The notes under the pieces are model-generated. The model ran no database searches, was not told where the DNA came from, and saw nothing but the letters and a program-made list of their open reading frames with translations. Position numbers and translations under genes: made by a program. A DNA stretch of 64,000 nt from Elusimicrobia bacterium GWB2_63_22. Lineage in GTDB: Bacteria > Elusimicrobiota > Elusimicrobia > Elusimicrobiales > UBA9959. The stretch spans positions 23,276 through 87,275 of the forward strand of contig MGUA01000037.1 of NCBI GenBank assembly GCA_001799735.1. Direction: 5' to 3'. Of this stretch, positions 1-8,313 are shown in pieces (position 1 is the stretch's first letter; each line of letters starts with the position of its first letter).

Positions 1-2
1 AC

Positions 3-947
3 AAGCTTGAGGCCATGAAGGGCTTCAATGTGCGCCTGGAACCTTCCTATATAGTCAAGCAGCTCAAGGCCACCGGCCTCTCCATGTTCGGCCAGACGGC
101 GCAGCTGGCGCCCAGCGACAAGAAGCTTTACGCCCTGCGCGACGCCTCGTGCACCGTGGAGGCCCTGCCGTTGATCGTGGCCAGCATCCTTTCCAAGAAA
201 TACGCCGAGGACATCACCGGCCTGGTGATGGACGTGAAGTACGGCTCCGGCGCCTTCCTGAAGGACTTCAAGAAGAGCCGCGAGCTGGCGGTGGCCCTGA
301 TGAAGACCGCCAAGCTCCTGGGCATCCGCTGCGTGGCCGTGATGACGGCCATGAATGAGCCGCTGGGCCTCGCCATCGGCAACGGCATCGAGACTTCCCA
401 GTCCATAAAGATCCTCGCCGGCGAAAAAGGCCCGGAGGATTTTATGAAGGTCCTCTCCGTCCTCTCCGGCTGGATGATCCACCTGGGCGGCAAGGCCCGC
501 TCGGCGGAAGAAGGCGAAGAGAAGGCCCTGGCCGCCATCGCCGACGGCCGCGCCCTGGAGAAGTACCGCCTGATGGTGAAATGGCAGGGCGCCGACGTGC
601 GCGTGGTGGCCGACCCTGACCGCTACATGCCCAAGGCCCGGCTGGTAAAAGAGATAAAGGCCCGGAAGGCCGGCTTCCTTACCGCCATGGAAGCGCGCAC
701 CGTAGGGTTCGCCAGCGTGGCGCTGGGCGGCGGCCGCGCCAAGGCCGAGGACGCCGTGGACTTCGGCGCCGGCTTTATTCTCGAGCGCAAGCCCGGCGAC
801 TCCGTGGCGCCCGGCGACGTGATAGCCCGCGCCTACGCGTCCAGCCCGGCCAAGCTGGCCGACGGCGTAAAGATGTTCGAGGCGTCGCTCGCCTACGGGC
901 CGAAGGCGCCCCGCAAAGAGCCGCTGATAAAAGAGATCATAAAGTAA
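3..947 (+). CDS. deoA: Pyrimidine-nucleoside (thymidine) phosphorylase, 5'-truncated by window edge
   Basis: C-terminal part of a pyrimidine-nucleoside phosphorylase, which cleaves thymidine, deoxyuridine or uridine with phosphate to the free base and (deoxy)ribose-1-phosphate. The reading frame is open from base 3, so the N-terminus lies outside the window; the first internal ATG at 15 is not the true start. Family blocks visible are KLEAMKGFNVRL, GQTAQLAPSDKKLYALRD, the DVKYGSGAF glycine-rich block, and a C-terminal domain with the GFILERKPGDSV segment. The upp gene starts 11 bases downstream, so the two probably form a pyrimidine-salvage operon: the base released here could be reused by Upp. 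Thymidine versus broader pyrimidine specificity cannot be decided from this fragment. Confidence 0.9.
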   Translation, partial: KLEAMKGFNVRLEPSYIVKQLKATGLSMFGQTAQLAPSDKKLYALRDASCTVEALPLIVASILSKKYAEDITGLVMDVKYGSGAFLKDFKKSRELAVALMKTAKLLGIRCVAVMTAMNEPLGLAIGNGIETSQSIKILAGEKGPEDFMKVLSVLSGWMIHLGGKARSAEEGEEKALAAIADGRALEKYRLMVKWQGADVRVVADPDRYMPKARLVKEIKARKAGFLTAMEARTVGFASVALGGGRAKAEDAVDFGAGFILERKPGDSVAPGDVIARAYASSPAKLADGVKMFEASLAYGPKAPRKEPLIKEIIK

Positions 948-958
948 GAGGAGCGAGA

Positions 959-1585
959 ATGAAGAACGTTCACGTTTCCAGGCACCCTCTGGTCATGGAT
1001 AAGATCGCCCGCCTGCGCGACCGGCGCACCAGCGTGGCCGATTTCAGGCGGCTGATGGGCGAGCTGACCATGTTCCTCTCCCACGACGCCCTGCTTAACG
1101 CCAAGGTCAAGCGCTCCAAGGTCCGCACGCCGGTAGGCGTGGCCGACGCGCTGCGGCTGGCCCACGACATCGTCTTCGTGGCCATCCTGCGCGCCGGGCT
1201 GGGCATGGTGGACGGCCTGGTAAAGATGTACCCCGAGGGGCGGCTGGCCCACATCGGCATCTACCGGGACGAGGAGACGCTTAAGCCGGTGAAGTACTAC
1301 GTGCGCCTGCCGGAGAACGTGGCCGACAGCCTGGTGGTGATAGCCGACCCGATGCTGGCCACCGGCGGCTCGGCCGTGGAGGCCGTGGAGATCATGAAGA
1401 GCCGCGGCGCGAAGAATATCTGCTTTATCTGCATGATAGCGTCCAAGGAAGGCATCAAGCGCCTGGCTGCGGCCCACCCGGAGATGCCGATCTACGTGGG
1501 GACCGTGGACGAGCGGCTCAACTCGGACGGCTACATCGTGCCGGGCCTCGGCGACGCCGGCGACAGGATGTTCGGCACCGCTTAA
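959..1585 (+). CDS. upp: Uracil phosphoribosyltransferase
   Basis: Cytoplasmic salvage enzyme making UMP from uracil and PRPP. The 208-residue length is normal for Upp. Visible hallmarks are N-terminal VSRHPLVMDKIARLRD, the FVAILRAGLGMVDG block, the PRPP-binding loop ADPMLATGGSAVEAV and the C-terminal GYIVPGLGDAGDRMFGT block. A GAGGAG Shine-Dalgarno site lies just before the ATG. It follows the nucleoside phosphorylase gene by 11 bases in the same direction and ends just before a strong palindromic terminator. Confidence 0.96.
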   Translation: MKNVHVSRHPLVMDKIARLRDRRTSVADFRRLMGELTMFLSHDALLNAKVKRSKVRTPVGVADALRLAHDIVFVAILRAGLGMVDGLVKMYPEGRLAHIGIYRDEETLKPVKYYVRLPENVADSLVVIADPMLATGGSAVEAVEIMKSRGAKNICFICMIASKEGIKRLAAAHPEMPIYVGTVDERLNSDGYIVPGLGDAGDRMFGTA

Positions 1586-1600
1586 CGCTTCGCCGGGATA

Positions 1601-1636
1601 AATAAAAAAGGGACAGCCGGCTGTCCCTTTTTTATT
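1601..1636. terminator. Bidirectional Rho-independent terminator (perfect 36-bp palindrome)
   Basis: A perfect 36-base palindrome with core GGGACAGCCGGCTGTCCC flanked by A and T tracts on both sides. It lies between upp on + and the FNR-like gene on -, which converge here, so it can terminate both transcripts. Confidence 0.9.
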
Positions 1637-1649
1637 TGGCGCGCGCCGT

Positions 1650-2369
1650 TTACTTCTTGGCGTGCGGGTCCGCGATGCGGACCAGCGTCGGGTAGTCCAG
1701 GATCTTTATGGCCTTGATCTCGCGCTTGATGACGTTGCGCTTCTCCAGGTCCGCCAGCGTGCGCACTACGGTCTCGAGCGCCAGGCCGGTGATCTCGGCG
1801 ATCTCGGTGCGCTTAAGGCCGTGGATGGCCGGGACGGAGGTGTTCTTGCTCTTGAAGGAGACGGCGGTGATGAGGGCTTTGGCCACCTTGGAGCGGGCCG
1901 GCTTGTAGGCCGTGTCCTTGACCTTGTACTGCATGCCGCGCATCTCGTTGGCCAGCTTGCGGAGGAAGATCTTGTAGACCTTGGGATGGGTCTCCAGGAA
2001 GTGTTCCAGCTTTTTGGTGTCGACGAAGGAGAGCACCGTGTCGCCCATGGTGCGGGCGTTGCAGATGTACTCGTTCTCCGAGAAGAGCGCGATGTGGCCG
2101 AAGGTGTCGCCGGGATGGCGGATCCAGTTGATCATCTGCTGGCCCCTGGCGTCGGTAGAGTAGATCTTGGCGCGGCCCTTGCAGACGGTGTAGATGCCCA
2201 GCGGCTGCTGGCATTCGTTGTAAATTTCTTCCTCGTCCGTGAATTTGCGGCCGAGCTTGAGCGCGTTCCATTCTTTCTGCGTCTCGGCGTCCAGCCGGAC
2301 GACGAAACAATTCTGCTTGAAACGGCAGTTCATGCAGTCAGGTGCCTGTTGTTTTGTGAATCTTTCCAT
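1650..2369 (-). CDS. Crp/FNR-family transcriptional regulator with N-terminal FNR-type cysteines
   Basis: A 239-residue DNA-binding regulator. The N-terminus has C12-x2-C15-x5-C21, the exact spacing of the iron-sulphur-ligating cysteines of E. coli FNR. A cyclic-nucleotide-like beta-roll follows (about residues 38-120, with GIYTVCKGRAKIYS and HPGDTFGHIALF), then a helix-turn-helix near residues 185-225 (GLKRTEIAEITGLALETVVR). Further cysteines are at 53, 63 and 103; none falls where FNR Cys122 would by simple alignment, so the fourth cluster ligand is uncertain. It most likely senses oxygen or redox and controls anaerobic metabolism, but oxygen sensing is an inference. A GGGGGA Shine-Dalgarno precedes the ATG. 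Confidence 0.88.
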   Translation of the reverse strand: MERFTKQQAPDCMNCRFKQNCFVVRLDAETQKEWNALKLGRKFTDEEEIYNECQQPLGIYTVCKGRAKIYSTDARGQQMINWIRHPGDTFGHIALFSENEYICNARTMGDTVLSFVDTKKLEHFLETHPKVYKIFLRKLANEMRGMQYKVKDTAYKPARSKVAKALITAVSFKSKNTSVPAIHGLKRTEIAEITGLALETVVRTLADLEKRNVIKREIKAIKILDYPTLVRIADPHAKK

Positions 2370-2378
2370 TTTTCCCCC

Positions 2379-2407
2379 ACCCGCCTTTGCGGGTTCACTC
2401 TATTATA
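2379..2407 (-). promoter_or_regulatory. Promoter -10 box and 5'UTR hairpin of the FNR-like gene
   Basis: On the minus strand TATAAT (2407-2402) is followed by a 5'UTR containing a small hairpin, ACCCGC/GCGGGT (2394-2379), just before the Shine-Dalgarno G-run. No convincing -35 box is seen. The hairpin may stabilise the mRNA or modulate translation. Confidence 0.5.
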
Positions 2408-2469
2408 ACTTATTTGCCCCCCCGTCGTCATTTGCTAAACTATGGAGGTCCGGAGCGCCGGAACGACCC

Positions 2470-3927
2470 ATGTTAAAGGACCTGAAATCCCTCGGCAAAG
2501 AATCCCTGATCTACGGGCTGTCCACCGTGGGCGCCCGCCTGCTCAATTTCATCCTGCTGCCGTTCTACACCCATTACCTGCTGCCGGCCGAGTACGGCAT
2601 CGTGGCCGCCGTCTTCTCCTATATCGCTTTCCTCAACATCGTCTACCATTACGGCATGGACCAGGCCTACATGCGCCATTACGCCGACCGGGAGAAGGCC
2701 TTCCCTTCGGCTTTCGCCTGCCTGGGCGTTACCACGCTGCTGCTGAGCGTGCTGCTCTGCGGCTTCTCCGGCTTCTGGGCCGCGGCTTCCGGCATCGGCG
2801 CGGAGTACGGTCGCCTGGTCTGGTACGGCGCGGCCATCCTGCTGCTCGACACCATCACCATCATCCCCTTCGCCGACCTGCGGATGCGCCACCGCCCGCT
2901 GCGCTTCGCCGGCATACGCACCGCCTCTATCGTCGTCAACGTGGCGCTCAACGTGCTGTTCCTGAAATACCTGGGCCTGGGGCTGGAGAGCGTTTTCCTG
3001 GCCAACCTGATCTCCTCGGCGGCGGCGGCCCTGCTGCTGGCCCCGGAACTGCTGGCCTTCGCCCCCCGTGTGGATCTGCCCGTCCTGCGCAATCTGCTGG
3101 CTTTCGCCCTGCCGCTGCTGCCGGCCGGGCTGGGCTCCATGGCGGTGCAGGTGCTGGACCGCCCTATCATGCTGCACCTGGCCGACACGGCCTCGGTGGG
3201 CGTGTACCAGGCCAACTACCGCCTGGGCATCTTTATGATGCTCCTCGTCAGCATGTTCGACCAGGCCTGGCGGCCCTTCTTTATAGAGCGTTCCCACCGC
3301 CCCGACGCGCCGCGGATCTTCGCGCGCGTGCTTACTTATTTTGTCTTCGGCGGGCTGTGGGTGTGGCTGGCGCTGTCCTTCTTTATAGGCGACCTCGCCC
3401 GGCTGCGGGTGGCCGGCGTGAACCTGATCCACCCCGACTACTGGAGCGGCCTGGGCATAGTGCCGCTGGTGCTGGGCGCCTACCTGCTAAACGGCGTCTA
3501 TGTAAATTTCCTCGCGCCGGTGATCATCGCCAAGAAGACGGGCGTAATTCTTAGCGTAACTCTGGCCGGCGCCGCGGTCAGCATAGCCGCCAACTTCGCG
3601 CTGATCCCGCCTTTCGGCATGTTCGGGGCCGCCTGGGCCGTCTTTATCTCCTACCTGGTCATGGCCGTCATGATCTACCTGCGCGGGCGCAGTTTCTTCC
3701 CCGTGCCTTACGAGTTCGGTCGTCTGGCCGGCGCCCTGGCCGCGGCGGGGGTCTGCGCCGTACCTTTCTTGTTCTTCTCGCCGGAAGGCGTGCCCGGGTT
3801 GCTGCTGCGCCTGGCCGCCCTGGCCGCTTTCCCGCTCTTGCTCTGGTATACCGGCCTGGTGCTGCCGGAAGAGAAGCTGGCCGCCCTGCGCGCCAAGGTG
3901 AAGACCAAGGTGTTCGAAATAAAATAG
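2470..3927 (+). CDS. Polysaccharide/lipopolysaccharide flippase (Wzx/MviN-like membrane protein)
   Basis: A 485-residue, strongly hydrophobic protein with about 12-14 predicted membrane segments. The N-terminus (LGKESLIYGLSTVGARLLNF, then PFYTHYLLPAEYGIVA) is typical of oligosaccharide flippases that move undecaprenyl-linked sugar units across the inner membrane for surface polysaccharide synthesis. I chose the ATG at 2470 because an upstream in-frame start at 2239 would give a non-hydrophobic extension lying antisense inside the FNR-like gene. A GGAGG motif lies about 20 bases upstream, farther than ideal. No other polysaccharide genes adjoin it, so the substrate is unknown. The stop codon lies inside the left arm of an inverted repeat. 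Confidence 0.85.
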   Translation: MLKDLKSLGKESLIYGLSTVGARLLNFILLPFYTHYLLPAEYGIVAAVFSYIAFLNIVYHYGMDQAYMRHYADREKAFPSAFACLGVTTLLLSVLLCGFSGFWAAASGIGAEYGRLVWYGAAILLLDTITIIPFADLRMRHRPLRFAGIRTASIVVNVALNVLFLKYLGLGLESVFLANLISSAAAALLLAPELLAFAPRVDLPVLRNLLAFALPLLPAGLGSMAVQVLDRPIMLHLADTASVGVYQANYRLGIFMMLLVSMFDQAWRPFFIERSHRPDAPRIFARVLTYFVFGGLWVWLALSFFIGDLARLRVAGVNLIHPDYWSGLGIVPLVLGAYLLNGVYVNFLAPVIIAKKTGVILSVTLAGAAVSIAANFALIPPFGMFGAAWAVFISYLVMAVMIYLRGRSFFPVPYEFGRLAGALAAAGVCAVPFLFFSPEGVPGLLLRLAALAAFPLLLWYTGLVLPEEKLAALRAKVKTKVFEIK

Positions 3928-4000
3928 GGACAGCGCCCTATTTCCACCCCCGCACAGCTTAGCGAATGGGGCAGCGGAAATAGGGCGCTGTCCCTATTTT
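3921..4000. repeat. REP-like perfect inverted repeat / bidirectional terminator at convergent junction
   Basis: Perfect 25-bp arms (3921-3945 and 3976-4000) separated by 30 bases, with core ATAGGGACAGCGCCCTAT. The flippase stop codon and the ABC permease stop codon both lie inside the arms. It resembles the elements at 30512-30640 and 59360-59477 in placement and in the GGGAC core, which suggests a dispersed REP/MITE family. Confidence 0.75.
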
Positions 4001-4752
4001 TCCTGCTGGAGTTTGCCGAAGGCGGCGACGCCGAGGGCGGTGGTGATGAGGCAGAAGAGGGCTATGGCGCCGAGGTCGGTCCATAGGGTGAAGTAACCCT
4101 TGCCGAGCATGATGATGCGGAACAGGTCCACGCAGTAGGTGACGGGGTCGAAGAGGCTGATGACTTTTATGTAGGGCGCGGCGCCGGCCAGGTCGAAGAG
4201 GGCGCCGCTGAAGAAGAAGAGGGGCCAGGTGAGAAAACTCATGACCAGGCCGAAGCCTTCCATGGACTTCATCCTGGCGCCGATGGTAAGGCCCATGTTG
4301 GTGATCATGTAGGAGATAGGGAAAGCCGCCAGCAGGCACAGCAGCACCTGCAGCGGATTCTGCGGCAGTATAAAGAACGCGCCTATCACCAACAGCAGCA
4401 GCGTCTCTATGAGCGCGCCCAGCATGCCGCCCAGCGACTTGCCAAAGAACAGCGTGGCGCGCGAGATGGGCGCGGCCAGCACCTCTTTCAGGAAATCCAG
4501 CCGCTTGTCCCAGATAATATAGAGCCCGTAGGTGATGGACGTGAACAGGATCACCATGGCCATGATGCCCGGGAAGATGTACTGCTGGTAGGTAAAGCCC
4601 GGCACGGGGCTCTGGCCCTCGGCCATGCCCTTGCCCATCACGAACAGGAACAGCAGCGGCGAGATGAGGATGGAGATGATGCGCTCTTTCTCCCGCAAGA
4701 AGATCTTGGCTTCGCGCAGCAGCAGGGCATAGACGGCGTTGAAGTTTATCAT
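3994..4752 (-). CDS. ABC-2 type transporter permease (DrrB-like)
   Basis: A 252-residue inner-membrane permease with six predicted helices. It has the ABC-2 layout: a cytoplasmic N-terminus (ALLLREAKIFLREKERI), the first helix SILISPLLFLFVMG, a conserved cytoplasmic segment DKRLDFLKEVLAAPISRATLF, and a C-terminal helix pair. The start lies one base after the stop of the ATPase gene (TGATATG), so the two are translationally coupled and form one exporter. The family exports drugs, lipids or polysaccharides; the substrate here is unknown. Confidence 0.9.
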   Translation of the reverse strand: MINFNAVYALLLREAKIFLREKERIISILISPLLFLFVMGKGMAEGQSPVPGFTYQQYIFPGIMAMVILFTSITYGLYIIWDKRLDFLKEVLAAPISRATLFFGKSLGGMLGALIETLLLLVIGAFFILPQNPLQVLLCLLAAFPISYMITNMGLTIGARMKSMEGFGLVMSFLTWPLFFFSGALFDLAGAAPYIKVISLFDPVTYCVDLFRIIMLGKGYFTLWTDLGAIALFCLITTALGVAAFGKLQQEK

Positions 4753-4753
4753 A

Positions 4754-5728
4754 TCAGCGCCTCGTGCTATGGTTGACGGCGATGCGCTCGAAGATGCCTT
4801 CGGCCTTCTCGTCGGCGTCGTCCGTGATCTGCTGCCCCGCGAACTTAAGGAAGACGTCGTCCAGCGTTACGCGGCGCACTTCCACCTCGTCTATCTTGCC
4901 GCCGGCGTTGAGCAGGGCCTGCAGGTTGGCGCCCGAGTCCTCGATGCTGATCTTAAATCGGGAATTTTCCTTCTCCACGCTTTTTACAAAGGGCAACGCC
5001 CTGACGGCGGCCTCGTCCAGCTCTCCCTTGATGAAGACCAGGTCCTGGCCCACCTTGCGCTTCAAGGCCTCCGGCGTGTCCAGCTCTATGATCTTGCCGC
5101 GGTTGATGATGGCTATGCGGTCGGCCAGGCTGTCGGCCTCTTCCATGTAGTGAGTGGTGAGGATGATGGTGGTGTTGTGGGCTTCTTTAAGCTCGCGGAT
5201 ATGGGTCCACACCGCCTTGCGGCTGGCCGGGTCCAGGCCGAGGGTGGGCTCGTCGAGGAAAAGGATCTTCGGGCTGTGGATGAGGCCGCGGGCTATCTCC
5301 AGACGCCGCCGCATGCCGCCGGAAAAAGTCTTTACCAGACTTTCGGCCCGGTCGGAAAGCTTTACCAGCGCCAGCATCTGGTCTATCTTGGGGCCGATCT
5401 CGCGGCGCGGCATGCCGTAGAGCATGGAGTGCAGGTACAGGTTCTCGCGGGCGGTCAGCAGGTCGTCTACGCTGGGTTCCTGGAAAACTATGCCGATATT
5501 GCGGCGCACCGCCAGCGGCTCCTTGTTAATGTCGCGGCCGGCCACCAGCGCCGTGCCCGAAGTCGGGTGCACCAGCGTGGAGAGCATGCTGATGAGCGTG
5601 GTCTTGCCGGCGCCGTTGGGCCCCAGCAGGCCGAAGACCTCCCCCTCCGGTATCTCCAGCGAAACGCCGGCCACCGCCGTAACTTCGGCGTAGCGTTTTA
5701 CCAGGTTGTCGGTCTTTATTGCGGCCAT
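4754..5728 (-). CDS. ABC transporter ATP-binding protein (DrrA-like)
   Basis: A 324-residue ATPase subunit. It shows Walker A GPNGAGKTT, the Q-loop region GIVFQEPSVDDLLTARENL, signature FSGGMRRRLE, Walker B ILFLDEPTLGLDP and the H-loop TTHYMEE. The C-terminal extension (about residues 225-310) is the DUF4162-type domain found in DrrA-like multidrug exporters. It pairs with the permease gene immediately downstream. The ATG has no Shine-Dalgarno; a TAGAAT -10 box lies seven bases upstream, so the mRNA may be leaderless. Confidence 0.93.
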   Translation of the reverse strand: MAAIKTDNLVKRYAEVTAVAGVSLEIPEGEVFGLLGPNGAGKTTLISMLSTLVHPTSGTALVAGRDINKEPLAVRRNIGIVFQEPSVDDLLTARENLYLHSMLYGMPRREIGPKIDQMLALVKLSDRAESLVKTFSGGMRRRLEIARGLIHSPKILFLDEPTLGLDPASRKAVWTHIRELKEAHNTTIILTTHYMEEADSLADRIAIINRGKIIELDTPEALKRKVGQDLVFIKGELDEAAVRALPFVKSVEKENSRFKISIEDSGANLQALLNAGGKIDEVEVRRVTLDDVFLKFAGQQITDDADEKAEGIFERIAVNHSTRR

Positions 5729-5735
5729 AAGTACA

Positions 5736-5741
5736 ATTCTA
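5736..5741 (-). promoter_or_regulatory. -10 box (TAGAAT) of the ABC exporter operon; probable leaderless start
   Basis: On the minus strand TAGAAT is followed by only seven bases before the ATG at 5728. Transcription would then begin at or next to the start codon. No Shine-Dalgarno sequence fits in that gap. Confidence 0.5.
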
Positions 5742-5749
5742 GCAAATCC

Positions 5750-5783
5750 AAAAAAGATCCCCGCCGTAGCGGGGATCTTTTTT
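5750..5783 (-). terminator. Rho-independent terminator after the outer-membrane protein gene
   Basis: A 15-bp stem with arms at 5750-5764 and 5769-5783, loop CGTA, and a T6 tract on the minus strand. It follows the stop codon of the outer-membrane protein gene and separates that gene from the ABC operon. Confidence 0.9.
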
Positions 5784-5799
5784 ACTGCGTTTAAGGCTT

Positions 5800-7350
5800 T
5801 TAGAACAGCAGGCCGAAGCTGGCGGCCACGCCCACCTTGGCTGGTATCTCGCTGTCGTCGAGGGTGGTGCGCTCGCTGGAGACCACGCCCGACACGTCGA
5901 AGTGCATGAACAGCATGTTCAGGCCGGTGCCCAGGGTGTAGGCCATCTTGGAGTCCTTCTCGGCGAGGTTCTTCATAATGCCCGCGCGCAGCGGGATATT
6001 GAAGGCCTTGCGGTTGAAGATGTTGATCTCCGTGCCCATCGCCAGCTGGCGCGAGTCGAAGCCATTCACCGGGGTCTTGTTCTTGGTGAGGTCCATGTCC
6101 AGGGCCAGGGTCCAGAACTTGGCCGGGTTGAGCGCGAAGCCCAGGCGCACCTGGCGGTCCAGGTCGTAGTCGCCGCCCGCGGGCGTGTCGAACGACGGGC
6201 TGTTGATGTTGCGCATCACCAGGCCGATCTTGGGGCTGAGCGGGGCCTTGGCGTAGGTCTGCTTAACGTCCCACAGCAGGCCCAGGTCGGCCGCGGGCGC
6301 CCAGCTGGACTTGCTATTCTCCATCATATCTTTAAAGGCGTCGCCTGTCTCGGAGTTCTGCATGAACTGGAAGGTGTTGGAGGCCAGCCGGCCGTTGATC
6401 ATCTTGAGGTTGGCTCCCAGCGAGAGGCCGTGCATCCACTTGTCCAGGTTCCAGGCGTAACCGGCGGCTATCTCGGTGAACGAGCCCGCGGCCAACGTCA
6501 GGTTGGAGGTGTTGTCGGCGTAGCTGCCGCCGGTCAGCGCCCCGGCCACCACGGGCGCGGCGCTATCGGCGTACTGTGTTATGGTACTCGCCGCGTCGGT
6601 CAGCTGGCTGGCGGCTATGCTGTTGGTAAAAGCATAGTTTGCCAGCGCGTTGGCGAGGTCGGTGTTGTTCGCGATGGATGCGCCGCAGCCACCCGCGCCG
6701 CAGAGCAGCTGCGGGAGGTTATTGGAAGCGCTGAGCGTATCAAGCGCGGTCTTCAGCGTGCTGGCGGCCGCCGCATAGGTGGGGTCTCCGGGAGCGGTAG
6801 TGGCCGTACCGGTGAAGTCTATGCTGCTGGAGCTGGTTCCGCCGTTGCCGAGGTTGAGGTTATTGACGTCGATGTACGGGTTTGCGCCCACGGCTGTGAA
6901 GTTGTTAACCGAGAGGGCGACCTTGGAGAACTTGAAGTTCACGCCGGCGTTGGCTTCCACCATGGCGCCCTTGCCCGTGTCGTTCATCTCCGCCAGCAAC
7001 GACATGGTCTTTACGAAGTCGCCTGCCTGCTGGGGAGTAATGGAGCCGCCGGTGCTCTGGGCGTTCTGTACTGCCGTGAGCTGGCTGGCCATATCGCCGA
7101 TTTCGCTGGCGTTTTTCATTATCCCGCCGGTCATCTCCACGCTGACGCCCACCGGGAGCTCCATGCCGGAGACGTTGGCGCTGCTCTTAACCAGGCCGGC
7201 CGGGTTCCAGTACTGGGCTATCGGGCCCTGGGCCACGGCCACAAAGGCGCCGCCCATACCCATAGGCCTGGTGCCTAAAACCTGCCACTGTTCAGCCGAC
7301 AGCGCGGCAGGAACCGCGATGCAGGACAGTATTATAATTAGTTTCTTCAT
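5800..7350 (-). CDS. Outer-membrane beta-barrel protein, TraF_2/UPF0164-like
   Basis: A 516-residue exported protein. The signal peptide is MKKLIIILSCIAVPAALSA. It is followed by the motif RPMGMGGAFVAVA...IAQYWNPAGL, typical of TraF_2 (PF13729)-type outer-membrane proteins in the same broad group as FadL-like barrels. The rest has alternating strands and repeats of the form KxGLVMRNI and VRLGFALNP, and it ends in an aromatic residue (GLLF) as outer-membrane barrels often do. The start is the ATG at 7350 because GGGAGGG stands just upstream; the in-frame ATG at 7362 lies before this Shine-Dalgarno. A central Ala/Ser/Thr/Asn-rich stretch (about 170-300) looks like an insert. Cargo or structural role is unknown. 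Confidence 0.8.
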   Translation of the reverse strand: MKKLIIILSCIAVPAALSAEQWQVLGTRPMGMGGAFVAVAQGPIAQYWNPAGLVKSSANVSGMELPVGVSVEMTGGIMKNASEIGDMASQLTAVQNAQSTGGSITPQQAGDFVKTMSLLAEMNDTGKGAMVEANAGVNFKFSKVALSVNNFTAVGANPYIDVNNLNLGNGGTSSSSIDFTGTATTAPGDPTYAAAASTLKTALDTLSASNNLPQLLCGAGGCGASIANNTDLANALANYAFTNSIAASQLTDAASTITQYADSAAPVVAGALTGGSYADNTSNLTLAAGSFTEIAAGYAWNLDKWMHGLSLGANLKMINGRLASNTFQFMQNSETGDAFKDMMENSKSSWAPAADLGLLWDVKQTYAKAPLSPKIGLVMRNINSPSFDTPAGGDYDLDRQVRLGFALNPAKFWTLALDMDLTKNKTPVNGFDSRQLAMGTEINIFNRKAFNIPLRAGIMKNLAEKDSKMAYTLGTGLNMLFMHFDVSGVVSSERTTLDDSEIPAKVGVAASFGLLF

Positions 7351-7435
7351 TTGCCCTCCCATTGGATCACAACCCCGATATTCTAATATATCTTCCGCCG
7401 CTTTGCGATAGTCTCCCGGTTACATGTAACCTGGG

Positions 7436-8311
7436 TTACTTCAGGTTCTTTTCAAAGAAATCCGTGAGGCGGCGCTCGTAGGCGCTGCCGGCGCGGTACC
7501 AGTTCTCGCCGTGGCCGGCGCCTTTTACCAGCCACAGCTCGGCGGCCGGGGCGGCGGCCTTTATCCGTTCGGAGTTGGCGGGCGGCACCTGGGTGTCGGC
7601 GTCGCCGTGCACCAGCAGTATAGGCGTGGTCAGCCGGGCGGCGCTGGCGGCCGGGTTGATAGAGTTGATATTAACGCCCATGAATAGCAGGCTCCAGGTC
7701 TTCATCAGCGCCAGCAGCGGGCGGCGCCAGATGCCCCAGGGCCTGAAAATATAATCCAGCTCTCCCCCCAGCTCGGCGTAAGGCGCGTCCAGCGCGCGGG
7801 CGGCAATGGCGGGGTTCTCCGAGAGCAGCACCGTGGCCGCCCCCATGGAGAAGCCGTAGGCGCCGGTCCGGGCGAAGCCGCGGCTCTTAAGATAGGCCGC
7901 GGCCGCATCAATGTCGCGCACTTCGCGCGCGCCGCCGGTGGAGAAGAACCCGCCGCTGCGGCCGGTGGCCCTGAAATCGAAATACAGCACGTTAAAGCGC
8001 TTGGCCAGAAAGACCGTAAGCCCCAGCACGTCGCTCTTGTCCATCGGGTAGCCGTGGCAGACGATCACCGCCTTCCTGCTGGTCTTATGCGGCAGGAACC
8101 AGGCGTCCAGCTGCACGCCGTCGGTGGTCTGGAGTTTTATCTCCTCGGGCTGGAAGCCGAAGTCCTTGGGGTGGTAGGAGCCGACATAGCGCTTGGGATG
8201 CGCGTAGAGCCAGAAAAAAATGAAGGACAGCGTAATGTAGGCCAGCGCCGGGTAGAGCAGCAGGCGCCAGCCTATCTTGAAGGCGATGGAATCCATTAGT
8301 TTTATTTTCAC
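7436..8311 (-). CDS. Membrane-anchored alpha/beta hydrolase
   Basis: A 291-residue protein with one N-terminal membrane segment (about residues 14-35) followed by an alpha/beta-hydrolase domain. Catalytic triad candidates are the nucleophile serine in GFSMG (about residue 155), aspartate in VHGDADTQVP and histidine in KGAGHGENW. The oxyanion region is CHGYPMDKSD. The architecture matches the BAEM/YqkD/FrsA-like group of serine hydrolases of unknown substrate. It starts two bases after the stop of pcm and is the last gene of the M3-peptidase operon. Confidence 0.87.
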   Translation of the reverse strand: MKIKLMDSIAFKIGWRLLLYPALAYITLSFIFFWLYAHPKRYVGSYHPKDFGFQPEEIKLQTTDGVQLDAWFLPHKTSRKAVIVCHGYPMDKSDVLGLTVFLAKRFNVLYFDFRATGRSGGFFSTGGAREVRDIDAAAAYLKSRGFARTGAYGFSMGAATVLLSENPAIAARALDAPYAELGGELDYIFRPWGIWRRPLLALMKTWSLLFMGVNINSINPAASAARLTTPILLVHGDADTQVPPANSERIKAAAPAAELWLVKGAGHGENWYRAGSAYERRLTDFFEKNLK

Positions 8312-8313
8312 GC

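Noticed and set aside
2239..2469. Upstream start for the flippase
   Set aside because: The extension lies inside the oppositely oriented FNR-like gene and is not hydrophobic; the ATG at 2470 gives the conserved N-terminus.
2473..3432. Long minus-strand frame opposite the flippase gene
   Set aside because: Composition is Gln/Arg/Gly-rich and mirrors the high-GC codons of the real gene; no family features.
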